A stretch of DNA of 64,000 nucleotides from Fennellomyces sp. T-0311. Taxonomy: Eukaryota > Mucoromycota > Mucoromycetes > Mucorales > Lichtheimiaceae. The stretch covers positions 372,001 through 436,000 of the forward strand of contig JALLLT010000019.1 of NCBI GenBank assembly GCA_025266875.1, written 5' to 3'. How positions within the stretch are numbered: the first letter of the stretch is position 1; each line of letters opens with the position of its first letter. Shown here one piece after another: positions 1 through 11,648 of the stretch. The position numbers and the translations under genes are program-made. The notes below the pieces were generated by a model, which made no database searches, was not told where the DNA came from, and saw only the letters and a list, made by a program, of their open reading frames with translations.

Positions 1-539
1 CGCCTCTTCTAGTGTCACTCTCGATCTTTATTGTATTCCACCCTCAGAAGACATTTAAATGAGGTGACTGCAGTGTAAGCTGACTCCCCATAATACGACT
101 GAATTATTGTAGCCATCGTACACCTCCTTCTATTAATCGCGTTGACAATATCAATGGGTTTCGGGATCCAGTACGCAGATGCAGCTATCTTGGGTATCAC
201 TTAACCAGTTGTAAGTAGCGAATATTAGTAATATTTAACATAAAATAGGCTTTTATAGATAGGTGATTAACAAGCAGGTACTTATCTCTAGCTCAAGCAG
301 TAGCTACGTGGCACATGTGCAAGCAATTTTAGATTCATTGGCTTCGTAATGTACCTAAAACGAACATGTACCGTCAATGTTCGTCTGCAATGTAATTCAC
401 CTTCATATCTGTATTACCTGTTCATGACCGCATTCACGCAAATTTCTAGGGTGCTTTCTTTTTCATTACACGAATACGTTTGGCTGACTCCACTCCATCA
501 CATAGTAACACATATCAATCTGTTGTATACGACTGATAT
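1..539. other. Left-edge stretch without a supported gene
   Basis: AT-rich sequence with only short, unconvincing reading frames. The right part may hold the last decayed residues of the histidine kinase relic that follows. I see no promoter, RNA gene or repeat here. Confidence 0.4.
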
Positions 540-1750
540 ATTGCTCTTCTTGCTTTCCTTGGATATTTGATGATCGAAGAATGCCATCTTGAAATCTCCT
601 GGAGGATGGCTTGTCCACGCTTCTACAACGACAAGACCCGATCTTGTCAATTGTGTGAAAAAACTTTTGAGCAATCGGATTATCCATAAAAGTTATGGGT
701 TAGCATTTTTACCTTGGCAGCACCATAACTACTCACCTTTAGCAGCAAGAACATGCATTGCGCGTAAGCAATCCTGTTTGTCATCGGTAAATAGTTTGTT
801 GGTATATATTTCCTGATTTAGCATAGTTACCAATGTCCGTAATAATGATATACGGTGGAGCGGTACGGACATCCGAACAATTGCACGTCGCAGGCTGCTA
901 TGAACCGATACCGACTTTTTGGTTAGCACTATACCTCCACATCGTGTTTAAAAAATAGCACAACAATGATAATGTAATTGTGGATTGCTCGATGGAAAAG
1001 GAATTCATTCACTGCGTACACCACCAACTGCAACTCCCGATAGTAGCTTACGAGCCATAGTAACGGTGGATGCATGTTTGTTGGCAAAGATGATACCGGC
1101 GTGCTTTAAAGGTTGTAGTAGTTCATCAGCCATATTTTTTCGCTCCTCGGCTTTTCCAGATACAAGAGAGGTGCATATCAAAAAATCGAAGTTGGATCCT
1201 TGGGCTGAAGTGCCAGATACGTTTATGGTTCCTGACATAGCTGAACAAGTTGCAAACAGATTGAAAGGCCCAATCCTGTTCTTCCATAATTTTGTCTATA
1301 ATTGTAAGATGTAAATATTCTTTGTTGAATTGCATAATTCGGATTACGGGGTACTGCCATCCACTTCAGGGAAAGGAACAAAGAGGTCCTTTCAATGCTC
1401 TTCGCTTATATCAATACCAGTATCAATAATTTCGATCAACAACATAAACTTTTTATAAGTAGCGAGAGCCTTGGCATCATTCTGTCTATCAACTGAACGT
1501 CGAATGTTGATCTTTCCGCTGTATGTGTAAACTTGTTCGTATTCTCAAGAAGTCTAATGACAAATCTATACGTCGAATTCATTAGTGATATAGATAGACA
1601 CGTATACATAATTTTTATGCCCTTGTATCCATCACTCGAACAGACATGGATCCCATGGTAATCCAATCGTTTTGCACTTTTTACCCGCCCTTGATTGCCA
1701 GGTTGGCATTCGGAATCATCCAATCTTTCGTAGAAACTGAACGTTACCAT
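540..1750 (-). pseudogene. Decayed hybrid histidine kinase (HATPase plus receiver remnants)
   Basis: Read on the minus strand this segment shows the ordered motifs of a histidine-kinase catalytic domain. An N-box-like stretch, LLENTNKFTHT, lies near 1540. A G1-like IIDTGIDISEEH lies near 1400-1430, where DTGIGI is usual, so one glycine has become Asp. It is followed by DLFVPFPEVDGS (F-box-like) and then by a G2-like region, MSGTINVSGTSAQGSNFDF, near 1180-1240. Further on (about 580-620) a frame reads FKMAFFDHQI, which resembles the phospho-acceptor strand of a receiver domain. The gene is broken: TGA at 1392-1394 falls between EEH and KDL inside the catalytic core, and the motifs lie in different frames. 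No H-box was found. In the living family these proteins autophosphorylate and pass phosphate along a His-Asp relay. The pseudogene call is by eye; exon borders are not resolved. Confidence 0.55.
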
Positions 1751-2035
1751 TCTTCCTGTTCTATAGGAATATCCAGTGTAGTGTCCGATGGGGGAAAGTT
1801 AGCCGGCTGTTATTATTTTATCAGCGGGTTACGCACTTTTGTTTTGGTTACGTTTCAGTGCCGCGGGTTGTGTTTCCTCGAGTTTATCTTGTGCAATAAC
1901 TATGTATAATCACCATCGTGAAGAACTATAACCAGCTGCAATTGGTTAATATATTCACCGGTAGATGACATATAATGTAAAATAGAAAACAAAGTGGTGT
2001 GTCTGCACCAATTCTCTTTGGTATGCACTCATACA

Positions 2036-3563
2036 AAAGCAAAAGAAACGGTGAACGCGCGGTTGTCAAGTGAATTGTGTCACCAGGTACCTGCATCAGC
2101 GCCCATATACGCCGCACTGATTGGACCAACTCGGTGACAAATTTTTTGGCCGGGGTTGCTAGGCAACAAGCGGTTTTCTTTCCAACAAAATGTTTTTCTT
2201 TGGGACACACTGTTTCCTTCGCAACAAACCTCTTTCCATGCAACAGTAGCCGTTTTTTGAATGCACAACCCATGGAGACGATACTGCCACAAATACTTTA
2301 CTCTGATTGAGGCCGGGCTTGTGCTCATCCGCACCATCAGCGCCATCTCGCACCAATGCATATGTATGTATTTTCCCATCAGCCAGATGGCTTCCATTTT
2401 GTTGACCTGGTTGCTGACAGGAAGTTTATTTAACTTTAGAATACAAATGTCGAGCAAGAACACCCTTTCCTGAGGTGGCTTGAAGTGCTGTCTGGCAGAT
2501 GAATAAAATGCATGCACCATGGCCAAAAATGACCCAAATGACACTCTTCTTATTCTGGACCATACGTGGACGCTTGTCGTATTGCGTAAAGGTAAAGCAT
2601 TCGTCACGGAAAAAGAATTAACAAGAATTCTAGATAAAAAAAAGTTGCCCACCACCACCCTCCTGCTACCCCCACAGGAGCCAGTCGGTCATTGGCTCAG
2701 ATTCGAACACGCGCCCCACCGGGTAGTAGTGCGGCGCGCTGCCATCTGAGCTATAACCGACCCTTTTCGCTAGGACTGGTTTTCAAAATTGATACCGTGC
2801 TGAAAATACGCGAAAAAAATGGTTTTATGGCCAAGATCGCTGCTCCATTAGCCAATCTGCGACTGGAATTAGCATAATGACGACTCTGAGAACGTTCCTG
2901 CAAAAGTTGGAGGTGGGTTATATACCAGAAAAATGAATAACAGGTAAGTGTAGTTTAGCAGTAAAAATAACTAATAAAAAAAAGCTGTTTATTTGAAAAC
3001 TATGGCAATGGGCTGGTTTGGGAAGTGGAAGAGACGGGGGAGTCATGGTGTACGAGACAAATGCGAAGCATCTGGAATGGACACGAAAGAAAGGACACAA
3101 TCAGCTACGATTTCAATACAATCAGGATGATAATGTGCGAGATCAACGAATGAACCTGACACTTGCTGAAAACGTTGAACGCTACCGCAGACAAGATTAC
3201 GGTGGTTGGAAACGCGGGCTGTATGCATGGTATGGCTAGAAACGAGACCTTGGCTATGCTTTTTTATATGAATGCGCCGTGTATTATACAGTGCTGCCAG
3301 CGCGTTAGAGGCACAGGATATTTTGTACTTTATGGACACGCTATATGAGATCGAGTCTGGCAGCCCGTAAGTCTACTTCAACTACATCATGCAGCCTCTT
3401 TCGAACATCCATTGGTGGGGTATCTACTGCTTGTCATCCAGTAAAGATGCCAATGCATGCTCTGTATCGTATTATTTAATCCTGTTACATAGTCAAGAAC
3501 AGTACCGCCGGCCTTCACACTATGTGTTGTCAGCACTGTTCAGTTTACCTTACATGCCAAGTA
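2036..3563. repeat. 1.5-kb dispersed repeat, copy 1 (uninterrupted)
   Basis: About 1.5 kb from here recurs in direct orientation at 50436-50478 plus 51465-52950 with high identity, roughly nine bases in ten by eye. This copy is continuous across the point where copy 2 carries a LINE, so it acts as the empty site. Open frames of 190 aa or less on the minus strand are only partly kept between copies and match no family I know. The unit contains a palindromic tRNA-like block at 2684-2761. It is probably a transposon relic or a segmental duplication; no terminal inverted repeats were seen. Confidence 0.85.
2684..2761 (-). repeat. Palindromic tRNA-like block (possible SINE head)
   Basis: On the minus strand a pol III A-box-like TAGCTCAGATGG (2753-2742) is followed by a B-box-like GTTCGAATC (2708-2700), the order and spacing of a tRNA promoter. 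The block is also an imperfect palindrome: GTCGGT, GCTCAGAT and CGCGCC in one arm have complements in the other. A normal cloverleaf does not form, because the T-stem does not pair, so this is not called a tRNA gene. The block is identical at 52070-52147. Confidence 0.45.
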
Positions 3564-3617
3564 GTTGAAAAAGTATAAATTTTTTTTGGAGACTTTTCGA
3601 CCTGGTCCAATAGGTAG
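3554..3617 (+). repeat. Truncated copy of a short dispersed repeat
   Basis: The sequence starting GTTGAAAAAGTATAAATTT and ending CCAATAGGTA recurs at 54551-54604 with scattered mismatches. There it forms the left part of a 154-bp insertion flanked by direct repeats. Here it abuts the right end of the 1.5-kb repeat and the similarity stops at about 3617. Confidence 0.6.
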
Positions 3618-4149
3618 AAAATCCAAAAAGAGAAAAAACTAGATTCCATCCCATAAATTTGCATCTTACTCTGTCGTACAATACACACACACAACCACCG
3701 TCTGCATGAAATGAAATACCTCTTTGCCGTTATGTACCTACATTTCTGTCTCTGTCGTAATCTGCGACATTCATCATATGTGCCTATCAGTGAAACTTGC
3801 CTTTTGAAACCTGGCAAAAGTATCCATAGGGGCTATTGCATGTGTGTTCTGTCGCACTAGCTACGTTGGAGCTATCCTGAACGAGCTTTCTCCGGATTGC
3901 TGACCTAGACGCTGCCAGACCTCAGACCTGGACTTGGTGGTGATGCCTATCATCGATTGGAAATACGCCAATGAGTCTCCATCTTCAGTCGTGTCTGCGT
4001 CGAATGACCGGGTAATGGGCCAGAGGGGCCAATTGAAAAGGCATGCTTAGTATAATGTATTGATAGCAGCATTCGGTCAGATAGCGTCGAGCCTTGCCGA
4101 AAAGAATATTCGCAAAACGCGGCGTGTGAATAGAGTGAGTGACCTTCAA
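3618..4149. other. Spacer without a supported gene
   Basis: No reading frame or repeat that I can support. The part next to 4150 may contain unrecognisable C-terminal residues of the HET-family relic to its right. Confidence 0.4.
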
Positions 4150-4735
4150 TCTACCCGTCTTCTATGTAGTATCTAGATGTCTCGTTTGGTCCAGCGCGAG
4201 GACCCACGTCTAGTGCCAGAACGACCTGAATGTAACTGCAAGACGGGATGCGCATCAACATGGCTTCGATGCCCACGGATATTTCGGGCATTCTCAGTGA
4301 ATCAAATAGCGCGTACTGAGCAGCATGGACGCCATCTACGCCCGTCCACGATGGCATATGGATCTCACAGCGTCGTTTGACGCACCGGATGGGCACGGTT
4401 TTTTTTTGTCCGGACCAGCAGATGTTCTAAAGCACAGAATGCTCGGATCAGCTTCCGCCAATAACGCACAAAAACTGGCGTATCACTGATTTCAAAGGAT
4501 GACACTTTCTTGATAACTTCTTGCTTTTTCCTCTAGGTCGTTTTGGTTAATGTCAATTTTGTCGTACCGAATGTGCGCGAAGCCAAACTCCCTGCAGATT
4601 TGCCGAACGACATCGTTGAACCTAACATTGGCGGATTCCGGCTACCTGCTGCTCATGCCTGGCTTGGAGAAAATCGTGTGCGCACGAACATTGGAATCCT
4701 GAGAATAGAAACAGGCGTACGATAGCGCGCAATAT
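4150..4735 (-). pseudogene. Decayed HET-domain family member
   Basis: Reading leftwards from 4735, frames show GYCALSYACFYSQDSN, matching the HYWALSYSWNQSG block of the intact paralogs in this window. Next comes ICREFGFAHIRYDKIDINQN followed by LEEKARSYQE, matching the (C)xDxGIxYIWFDQxCINQ...EEKM block. After a gap comes MPSWTGVDGVHAAQ, matching LPSWTGASGVHMTQ of the C-terminal region. The order and strand are those of one ancient gene. The central several hundred residues are missing, stops such as the TGA after SVIL interrupt it, and the first exon is gone. No function is expected. It shows that the family was present in this part of the genome on both strands and has been decaying. Confidence 0.75.
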
Positions 4736-7285
4736 CCTTTGTGCTTTACTTCATGTTCTCGCACTGGTTTCATATTTTTGGCATTGAACTGGGCGATACT
4801 TTAGAGTCAATAGTTCTTGGCCAGAGTGATAGGTAATGCCCATTCTGTACGGAAAGCTTCAGCAGTTCGTTATTATTTTTGTGCATTGTAGGTACGATCC
4901 ATGCACCTTACGCACTTTGGTACAGAATGTTGCTGTAATTATACTTGCAAGTGCAGATATGTTTAAGCGGTTAGCTAAACTTCGTAAGTAGATGGCCGAG
5001 CAGATAAAGACACTTAGGACACTATATACATATATCAAGTTCTTTGGTATGACTAGTTTCTCAAATTTACTGCACGCACATGTTGCTGTCTAAGCCGAAC
5101 GTGTGTTGACTTATTTACCCGTACTTTGATAAACAAAACAGCAAGCAAACGAACAATCATCAAAGAGCGTCTGGAAGCAAGTCCATCTAAAATGCCATAA
5201 GTTGGTAGCTAAAAGATATATATGTCATCACCTATAATATATACATTTATGCACGCTTTGAGCTACGGAATGCCAATGAAATATTTCATACGGCTTGACA
5301 TACAGAGTGTAATCTGTATGTAAATTCGTAAACAGCAATTGATCAAACAGGACCGCTGAGTGATGCAGCGCTCCTGCGCGTAGTCTAAATGAATATGCAG
5401 TATGATCTGCGGCTTTCCAAAAATGTTGTATCAACCATGCATTTACCGATACGCTTCGTTTCGATGAAACGCCACAGGTTCACGGTATACGGTTTTCTTA
5501 CAATAAACACATAAACACCATTGACTTTTTGCTAGTAGATTTGTTCACGCATCTGATCAATGTGTTTCACTCGGGACATATGTCTCATTCATTTTCAGTT
5601 AATATCTGAATCTAACATGTTTATGCGATCCATCCAGGGAAACGTAGGCATGACCAAAGACTAGTGCTGCGTACTCGCTGAAAAAGTAACAAATTGAAGC
5701 TCTGAAGAGCGTTTAAAGTAGTAATGAAACAGCGATCATCGTTACCGTCTCAAGTAGCTATGTTATGCACCATTGGAACGATTAATATCATTGGAGTACG
5801 CATGTGTTTCATCTACCGAATATAGATAAAAACGCTTTACAAGGCAACAATCTCGGGCAACTATTCACATTCGTCATGTTCAATGTTGGTTGCTTTAATC
5901 TTGGTACATTAATCGCTAGATACCTATAAAATGAAATATACGCCGGTTCTGGCACTGTCGTTCATGATGATTTGTCATTAACGGTGCAACTATATGTAGC
6001 GATTTACCTTTCAGGACAAACCATCCAGGGTACATCATATCGATGATGTGCGTCTCAGTATTTTACCGTAGTCCTCATTCAACAGCTTCCCTTGATCAAA
6101 CACCCTTCCGTTCACCATTTTTTTACACGGGAATCTTCACAATTATCTACTCGACGACTCGCAACTCTCTGCAGCCAGCTACATAGTTTTGGTATGGATT
6201 ATTAACGATGCTTTTACGCGAGGAAACAATGATCGCTATGAATCCCTTATCGCATTGTTTCTCCAGAATCACCACCTAGGATTCCGTACTTCTTGGGCAG
6301 ATTGTATATATAAAGTCGAACCAAGGTTATATTAATTGCTATTACTTCAACCCTTCCGTCTTTTTCTGTTAATACCATGCGCTCTCTCTGTCGTAAACAT
6401 ACATCGTTTCCTTCTAAAAAAGCAATGCTTTTCTTTCTTTCAGCATTTTATTCTCTGCTATTATACCCGTCGTAATCCCTATCATTAATCATCGGAAATC
6501 GTATATAGAAAGGAATCAGATAAGGATCACATTTATGGTTTTGATCATACAAACATACGGTCGATATTTGTATAGATTGCATAATATTTCAGAGATCAAG
6601 GATACACATTCACGACAAAGCATTGGAGTGTAGCATGGTAATCCTTTACTTTGTGCTATCCAATAATTTATTCTTTTCCATGATAATGAGAACGTTCACT
6701 ATCTTGCATAGATACGTTGGCAAGTGGTTATATTATTGACGTTTCCATAGCTACCACAGTTTATTGGTTGCCAAGCTCTGGATAAATGTCGTTCTTTTGA
6801 GATGTGATCTACGTTTTCAACAGAATGGCAAGGCCACTTGTCTAACCATGCAAAGCTAAGAGTTTATCAGATAAACATTATATATTGAATTCACTTCCAG
6901 ATCCCACTATGCATGATACTTTTTTAAGATGGCAGAATAACGCGAAATCTCTCGGGCGTTTATTGAATTCTTGGATGTGATCCTACAAGAGAATGACCGT
7001 GGGTTCGTAGGGATGACACTAGATGAAGTGGTCAGATCCTTGCCGGAGAATGTTAGGGTATCGAATGTTTACTTTATTCTGCACATTGATTTTTTTTAAA
7101 TCATACGATAGTTGGTTTTTGCTGTTATATCAATGACTGCAATGCAATTCTGCTTTCGCATTCATGGTAAAAGCTTTGGTTTGGAATACTTCGAAATACC
7201 CAATTTCTTGGAATATGTATAAATTATATTTTACATAAGAAAGATAAAGAAAAGTACGGATATCGATATAATTGTTTAAAACTAT
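4736..7285. other. 2.5-kb AT-rich gene desert
   Basis: No gene could be supported. One short stretch reads like protein on the plus strand: ATG at 6929 gives MAE, then TAA, then an open run containing SRAFIEFLDVILQENDRGF and ending near a GTATCG donor-like site at about 7050. I could not link it to any other exon or family, so it is only noted. Confidence 0.4.
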
Positions 7286-9723
7286 TTACGCTTTTTCTGA
7301 CTTTGGCTGAGCTTCAGTACCAGATGCTAATGCTTCTTGGGCAACTTGACCTTGCTCCAACTTTTGGTTATCTATATCGTCTTGTCCAATAACGCGACCA
7401 TGTTCATCCTCATAGATGTTTTGCATGAAGTCCTTGTTTCGTTCTTCCTTGCCGACCAAAGCTATTAAAGTGGTTTAGTATTGCTCTTCCGGTAAATAAT
7501 GTTTGAAATATAACTTACTGGTAATAATAAGACAGCCAACGACGACACCCATGAAAATGGCTTGTGTAAGTCCGTAATCGGGAATCGGTTTGCCATCTCG
7601 CATTTGATATGAGCCATCGTCGTTCTGTAAAGGGTATTTTTCGCCGATAGTAGCCTGGATCTGACTACTAGCAGCACTGATCAAATTACCAAGCTGGTAC
7701 GAAAGACCTATACATAAGATTAGTTGTAAGGAACGATAGTTATTCTTGTAGCTTACCAGGCATCAAACCACGGAAATTTGCTGGAGCCAATTCGTTCAAG
7801 TGGGCGGGAACAATACCTTTAATGGTATTATTAGTAACCAACAGTACTATAAAATAGTGTAAAAAGCTTACCCCAAGCACCCTGGATGAAGAATTGAAGA
7901 GTAAAGGCACCAAATCGAAGCGAGTGGATATCTGGACCGTATATCCAGAGAGGGATAAACGCACCCACCATTATGGCACAGAAAACGATCGAGACACGAC
8001 GACCAAGGTAGTTGGAATACAAACCAACCAAGGTACCTATAATATTATCAAAAGTCAGAAAGGCTTGCCTCGAGATGAAAAAAATCCTGCTCTTACCCCC
8101 TATGATGGCACCAATGTTGTGGATGACTGTCGTTGCCGTTTGTTCTGAAGGTGTGTAACCAAGTTGTGTTCGAAGGAATGTGGGGTACAAGTCCTAAACA
8201 TTTTGGATTAGGATTTGAGAGACGAAATTTTCCAGTTATTTGCGGACCTGACTACCGTGGGCGTAAAAGTTGAAGAAAGCCATAAGGATCACCATGTAAA
8301 TTGCGCCTGTTACAAAAAAAGTCAGTTTCAAAATATTCTGAATATAAAAGAGAACATACGTCGGTAATGGTTCTTGAGCATATACATGAGTTCCTTGACA
8401 TAGGATTTGCCATTCAATTCACGTGCCTCCTTGGTCTTCTCAAAGGAGCGGGATTCTGGGACAAAGATGCGGATAAACACGGCGAGTAATGCGAATACGG
8501 CACCGGTCCAAAAGAGGATACCTATAAAGCTCATGGGAGATTAGTTTTTCTAATTTTTCTAGGATCAGGTAAACTATCATACGCCATGATGATCCAGTGC
8601 TTGTGACAGCAAAATTTACCAATGCTGCCAAGAGGTAACCAGTTGCATAACCTAAATAAAGTATATCAGATCGTGGACCATGGGAAAAATCAAGTCGATA
8701 GTTTACCTTGTTGATAGATGCCCGAGAAAAGACCTCTTGCTTCGATTGGAAGTGTTTCCAGTGCTAAACTCGCGCCTAAACCCTGTTGCGTATCGATTAG
8801 CGTGATGATACTATGGCACAATAAAGTATGTTTGTATTTACCCATTCTCCGCCCATGGCGATACCGAAAAGTGCACGCAATGCGATAAAGACTTGGAGGT
8901 TAGGAGCAAAACCACTAGCCATGTTGATAAGGGAAAATAATACAATGTCGATCATCAATGGCCATCGACGACCATATTTGTCGGCAAGCAAACTAGTTTG
9001 TGTGCTCGTGAGAAATTATTTCAAAAACGAAGCCCTTATAGAGTTCTTACCCAAATATCAATGCACCAACAGGTCTCAACATCTACAGTTAATGGATTAG
9101 TGCTTTTTGGTCTCGGATCAATTTCTGTGTGCTTGTTACCAAGGTGGTAGTAATTGCAGCTAGTATAAATCATAAGTGTTAGAACCGAGGACCTCCTTTT
9201 TTTATAACCGTCGTATTTCACTTACAAGTAACTTCGCTAGGCATGACACCGAAATCTTTGGCTATAGAGGAAACATGTTAATTGACTGTTTAAGTTGGGT
9301 ATGGACAGATCAATATTATACCGATATCAGGAACCGCGAGAGAGACACAAAAATAGTCGAAAGCATCCACAGTCCAACCAAGGAATGCTATAAGCAATGG
9401 TAAGTTGTAACTCTACACGGATATGACAAATGCTTTTTTTTCTCACCAGCAGCGAATGTAATCCACTGAGTAAACGTCAAACGTTTGCAAATCGCCCAGA
9501 AGCTTGGAGGTTTTTCGGCCGGCGGTTGCCACAGGGAATGAAAGAAACGCTTGGCATGCTTCTTGATTGGATTTTCATTCTGATATGCGGGCACGACTTC
9601 TTTTTGCTTTTCTTGAAAGACTTCATCCACAGTGGATGATATTACCACCTCTTCAGGAGTTGTACTGGCCACATGATTGCTCTGCTCAGTGGTAGGGTGA
9701 GTGGACTCTTGTGCCTGAGACAT
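7286..9723 (-). CDS. Jen1-type monocarboxylate/proton symporter (MFS, SHS family)
   Basis: Fifteen exons join in frame: 9723-9447, 9387-9322, 9261-9226, 9159-9140, 9082-9051, 8992-8842, 8782-8707, 8651-8583, 8521-8360, 8306-8248, 8193-8097, 8036-7872, 7816-7757, 7707-7519 and 7461-7286, giving 544 aa. Family motifs appear in order: GWTVDAFDYFCVS in the first membrane segment, the MFS signature ADKYGRRWPL, RALFGIAMGGEWGLGAS, LETLPIEARGLFSG, FNFYAHGSQDLYPTFL and QGAWGIVPAHLNELAP. The last two are typical of lactate/pyruvate permeases of the Jen1 group. An acidic, soluble N-terminus of about 75 residues and a charged C-tail flank twelve predicted membrane segments. The role is plasma-membrane import of lactate, pyruvate or related acids with protons; the exact substrate is inferred. 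Splicing is continuous in phase throughout, which makes the model credible. Most introns are 50-70 nt. Confidence 0.9.
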
Positions 9724-9790
9724 TGCTTTGGTACGACGATGTCTTGGTATTAAAAGAATGCAATTGAGTCGTGCTACTCTAGCTGCTTGG

Positions 9791-9798
9791 TTTATATA
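9791..9798 (-). promoter_or_regulatory. TATA box of the carboxylate permease
   Basis: TATATAAA on the minus strand, 68 nt upstream of the permease ATG at 9723, a normal position for a core promoter. Confidence 0.6.
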
Positions 9799-10933
9799 CT
9801 GCCGATCCATCGTAGACGGTAGTGTTTTTCTTGGTGTTCCGTTTGATCGTAGGCGTTTCAATCTATGGATGCACATACTCTGTCTTTGACTAACGTTCAG
9901 CATAATAGAAACGCAGACATATCTCAATCGTCGCAATTCTTGTGATCTGTGGTAGAGTTATTTCACACGAAAGATCGTGTCTATTCCACAAGAGGCAAAA
10001 TACAACTTTGAGGACACAAGGTTCCAGCTATCGCAGGGTGTCCGTGAGCATCTGTGTAGGTTGATATTACGTACAAGTAAATGGATCAAAGAATGGTAAT
10101 CATGAAGTAAGTCAAGGCCGTTTTTCCCAAGGCACACTGTGTAACACTGATCCAAGAATTTTTCTACTATTTTACTACACATGGAATAAAGTTTGTGAAT
10201 TCTTCTACTTATCGCAGTTTCGTGTTTGGTCCAAAAAACTTTATTATTGGCAGTGCGGGGGTTGTTCGTGAGAGCGTGATCTATTATATTTTCCGTAAGT
10301 GTCCGAATTATGCTTGCTTTTGTTGCCCATACTAGGATAATAAAAAAATACTACTTCCGCCGATAATGATGAAATACTTAATATAGATGCAGCCAAAAAT
10401 CTTTAAGACACATATAATAGAAAGCACATTGCCAAGGATGATATGATAAACGTATGGATCAGTAAAAAAAAAACCAAACTTGGGGTAGGTAGTGCGACAA
10501 TGTACTAAATTTCCTTGTACGCTCTATTTTCGAGATAAGCCGTAACGTTCATATAAACTTTGATCCGATCCTTAAATCACAACGGATACGGTACTTAACA
10601 ATAGCAGCAGTTGCTGGAATACTTGGTGCTTTGATATCAATAAAGTGGTTCCAGGTTGAGCATGGGCAGTAGCATTTTATTGTCTATTCGAAGCACTTTT
10701 AAGCTTTTAGGTCCCGGATGAATGTTCTACGCACAGAATGATTCGCGGTGCGGTCCGAAGAGGCAGTTTCACTTTGATGATCATCAAAAGTAATGTTTTT
10801 CCATGAAAATGGAGAGTACGTGCGTATGCTTTTGCGTATATCTAATCAATACGTCTACAATCAAAGTCATAGGTCAAGACAACACTGTTTTTCACAGCTT
10901 TCCTGTTTCAAAATTTCTGTAGAAAACGTGTTA
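9799..10933. other. Spacer without a supported gene
   Basis: Upstream region of the permease followed by AT-rich sequence. Only short frames with no motif are present. Regulatory sites for the permease may lie here but none is recognisable by eye. Confidence 0.4.
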
Positions 10934-11203
10934 TCACGAGCAATTAGAATCAACGCCATTGTTTGTCGCTCTAATATACCCCCCATTACTGCAATAATCT
11001 GTTATATACCAAACCGACAACAGCGCATTATCTCTACATACTAACAAAGGCTTGGATCGGTGTGGTTTGTCCAGGTGGTTGATCGTGTTACGTACACAAC
11101 ATCCCGTTTGGGCATTAGAGATGACCACTACGGACACCAATGCAAACAGCACGAAGTACAGTATGCGAAGGGAAGACAAGATGCTGTTTACATTAGCTAA
11201 CAT
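10934..11203 (-). CDS. Small secreted cysteine-containing protein
   Basis: An 89-residue frame begins with a clear signal peptide: a short polar N-terminus, then the hydrophobic run ILYFVLFALVSVVVI and a likely cleavage site after SNAQ. The mature part of about 57 residues starts TGCC and has five cysteines (CC, C, C, C). I chose the ATG at 11203 because it sits directly before the hydrophobic core. The 3' end is uncertain: a possible intron from about 11040 to 10998 would replace the C-terminus with a different tail also containing a CxxxCC group. Such proteins are commonly cell-wall or effector-like; no family was recognised. Confidence 0.5.
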   Translation of the reverse strand: MLANVNSILSSLRILYFVLFALVSVVVISNAQTGCCVRNTINHLDKPHRSKPLLVCRDNALLSVWYITDYCSNGGYIRATNNGVDSNCS

Positions 11204-11648
11204 GCGTTGATTTCTGATTAGTATAAAGTAAACATAGAGCATATAAAAAGAGCTGTATGTTCCGATGAACTCTTCATTTCAAAAATGATAGTAAAGATAG
11301 TGGACGTGGTATCTGAACAAATAACGAATTACAGTAGCTACCTGCAATTGATTGCGGGTTCATCCTGGCAGTGAGCTATGAGAAAATCGTATACTATGCG
11401 TAAGCGCCTGCGCAGTGCTTTTGCGGCAAATAGTACCAGGACCATCTTCTAGTAAGTCCGAACCATCTTCACAGACTACTGTAGAAATCAAGTAGATGGT
11501 CGATTTAGTTTGTGACAAATGGATGTTTGGTTTGTCAAAGTGATACAGTGGAAATGCCGAGTCGATTTGTGTGTAACAAAGAAAATGCGTTGTCGTTCCT
11601 TGAACGTTCAATCTCTTCGTACGTAAAAATAACAACGCGAATTCAGCA
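11204..11648. other. Divergent intergenic region
   Basis: Separates the small secreted protein (minus) from the Mis12 gene (plus) and should hold both promoters. TATA-like AT-rich runs occur but I cannot assign one with confidence. Confidence 0.4.

Noticed and set aside
2684..2761. A functional tRNA gene
   Set aside because: A and B box-like motifs are present but the T-stem does not pair, the D-stem has a mismatch and no proper anticodon stem forms.
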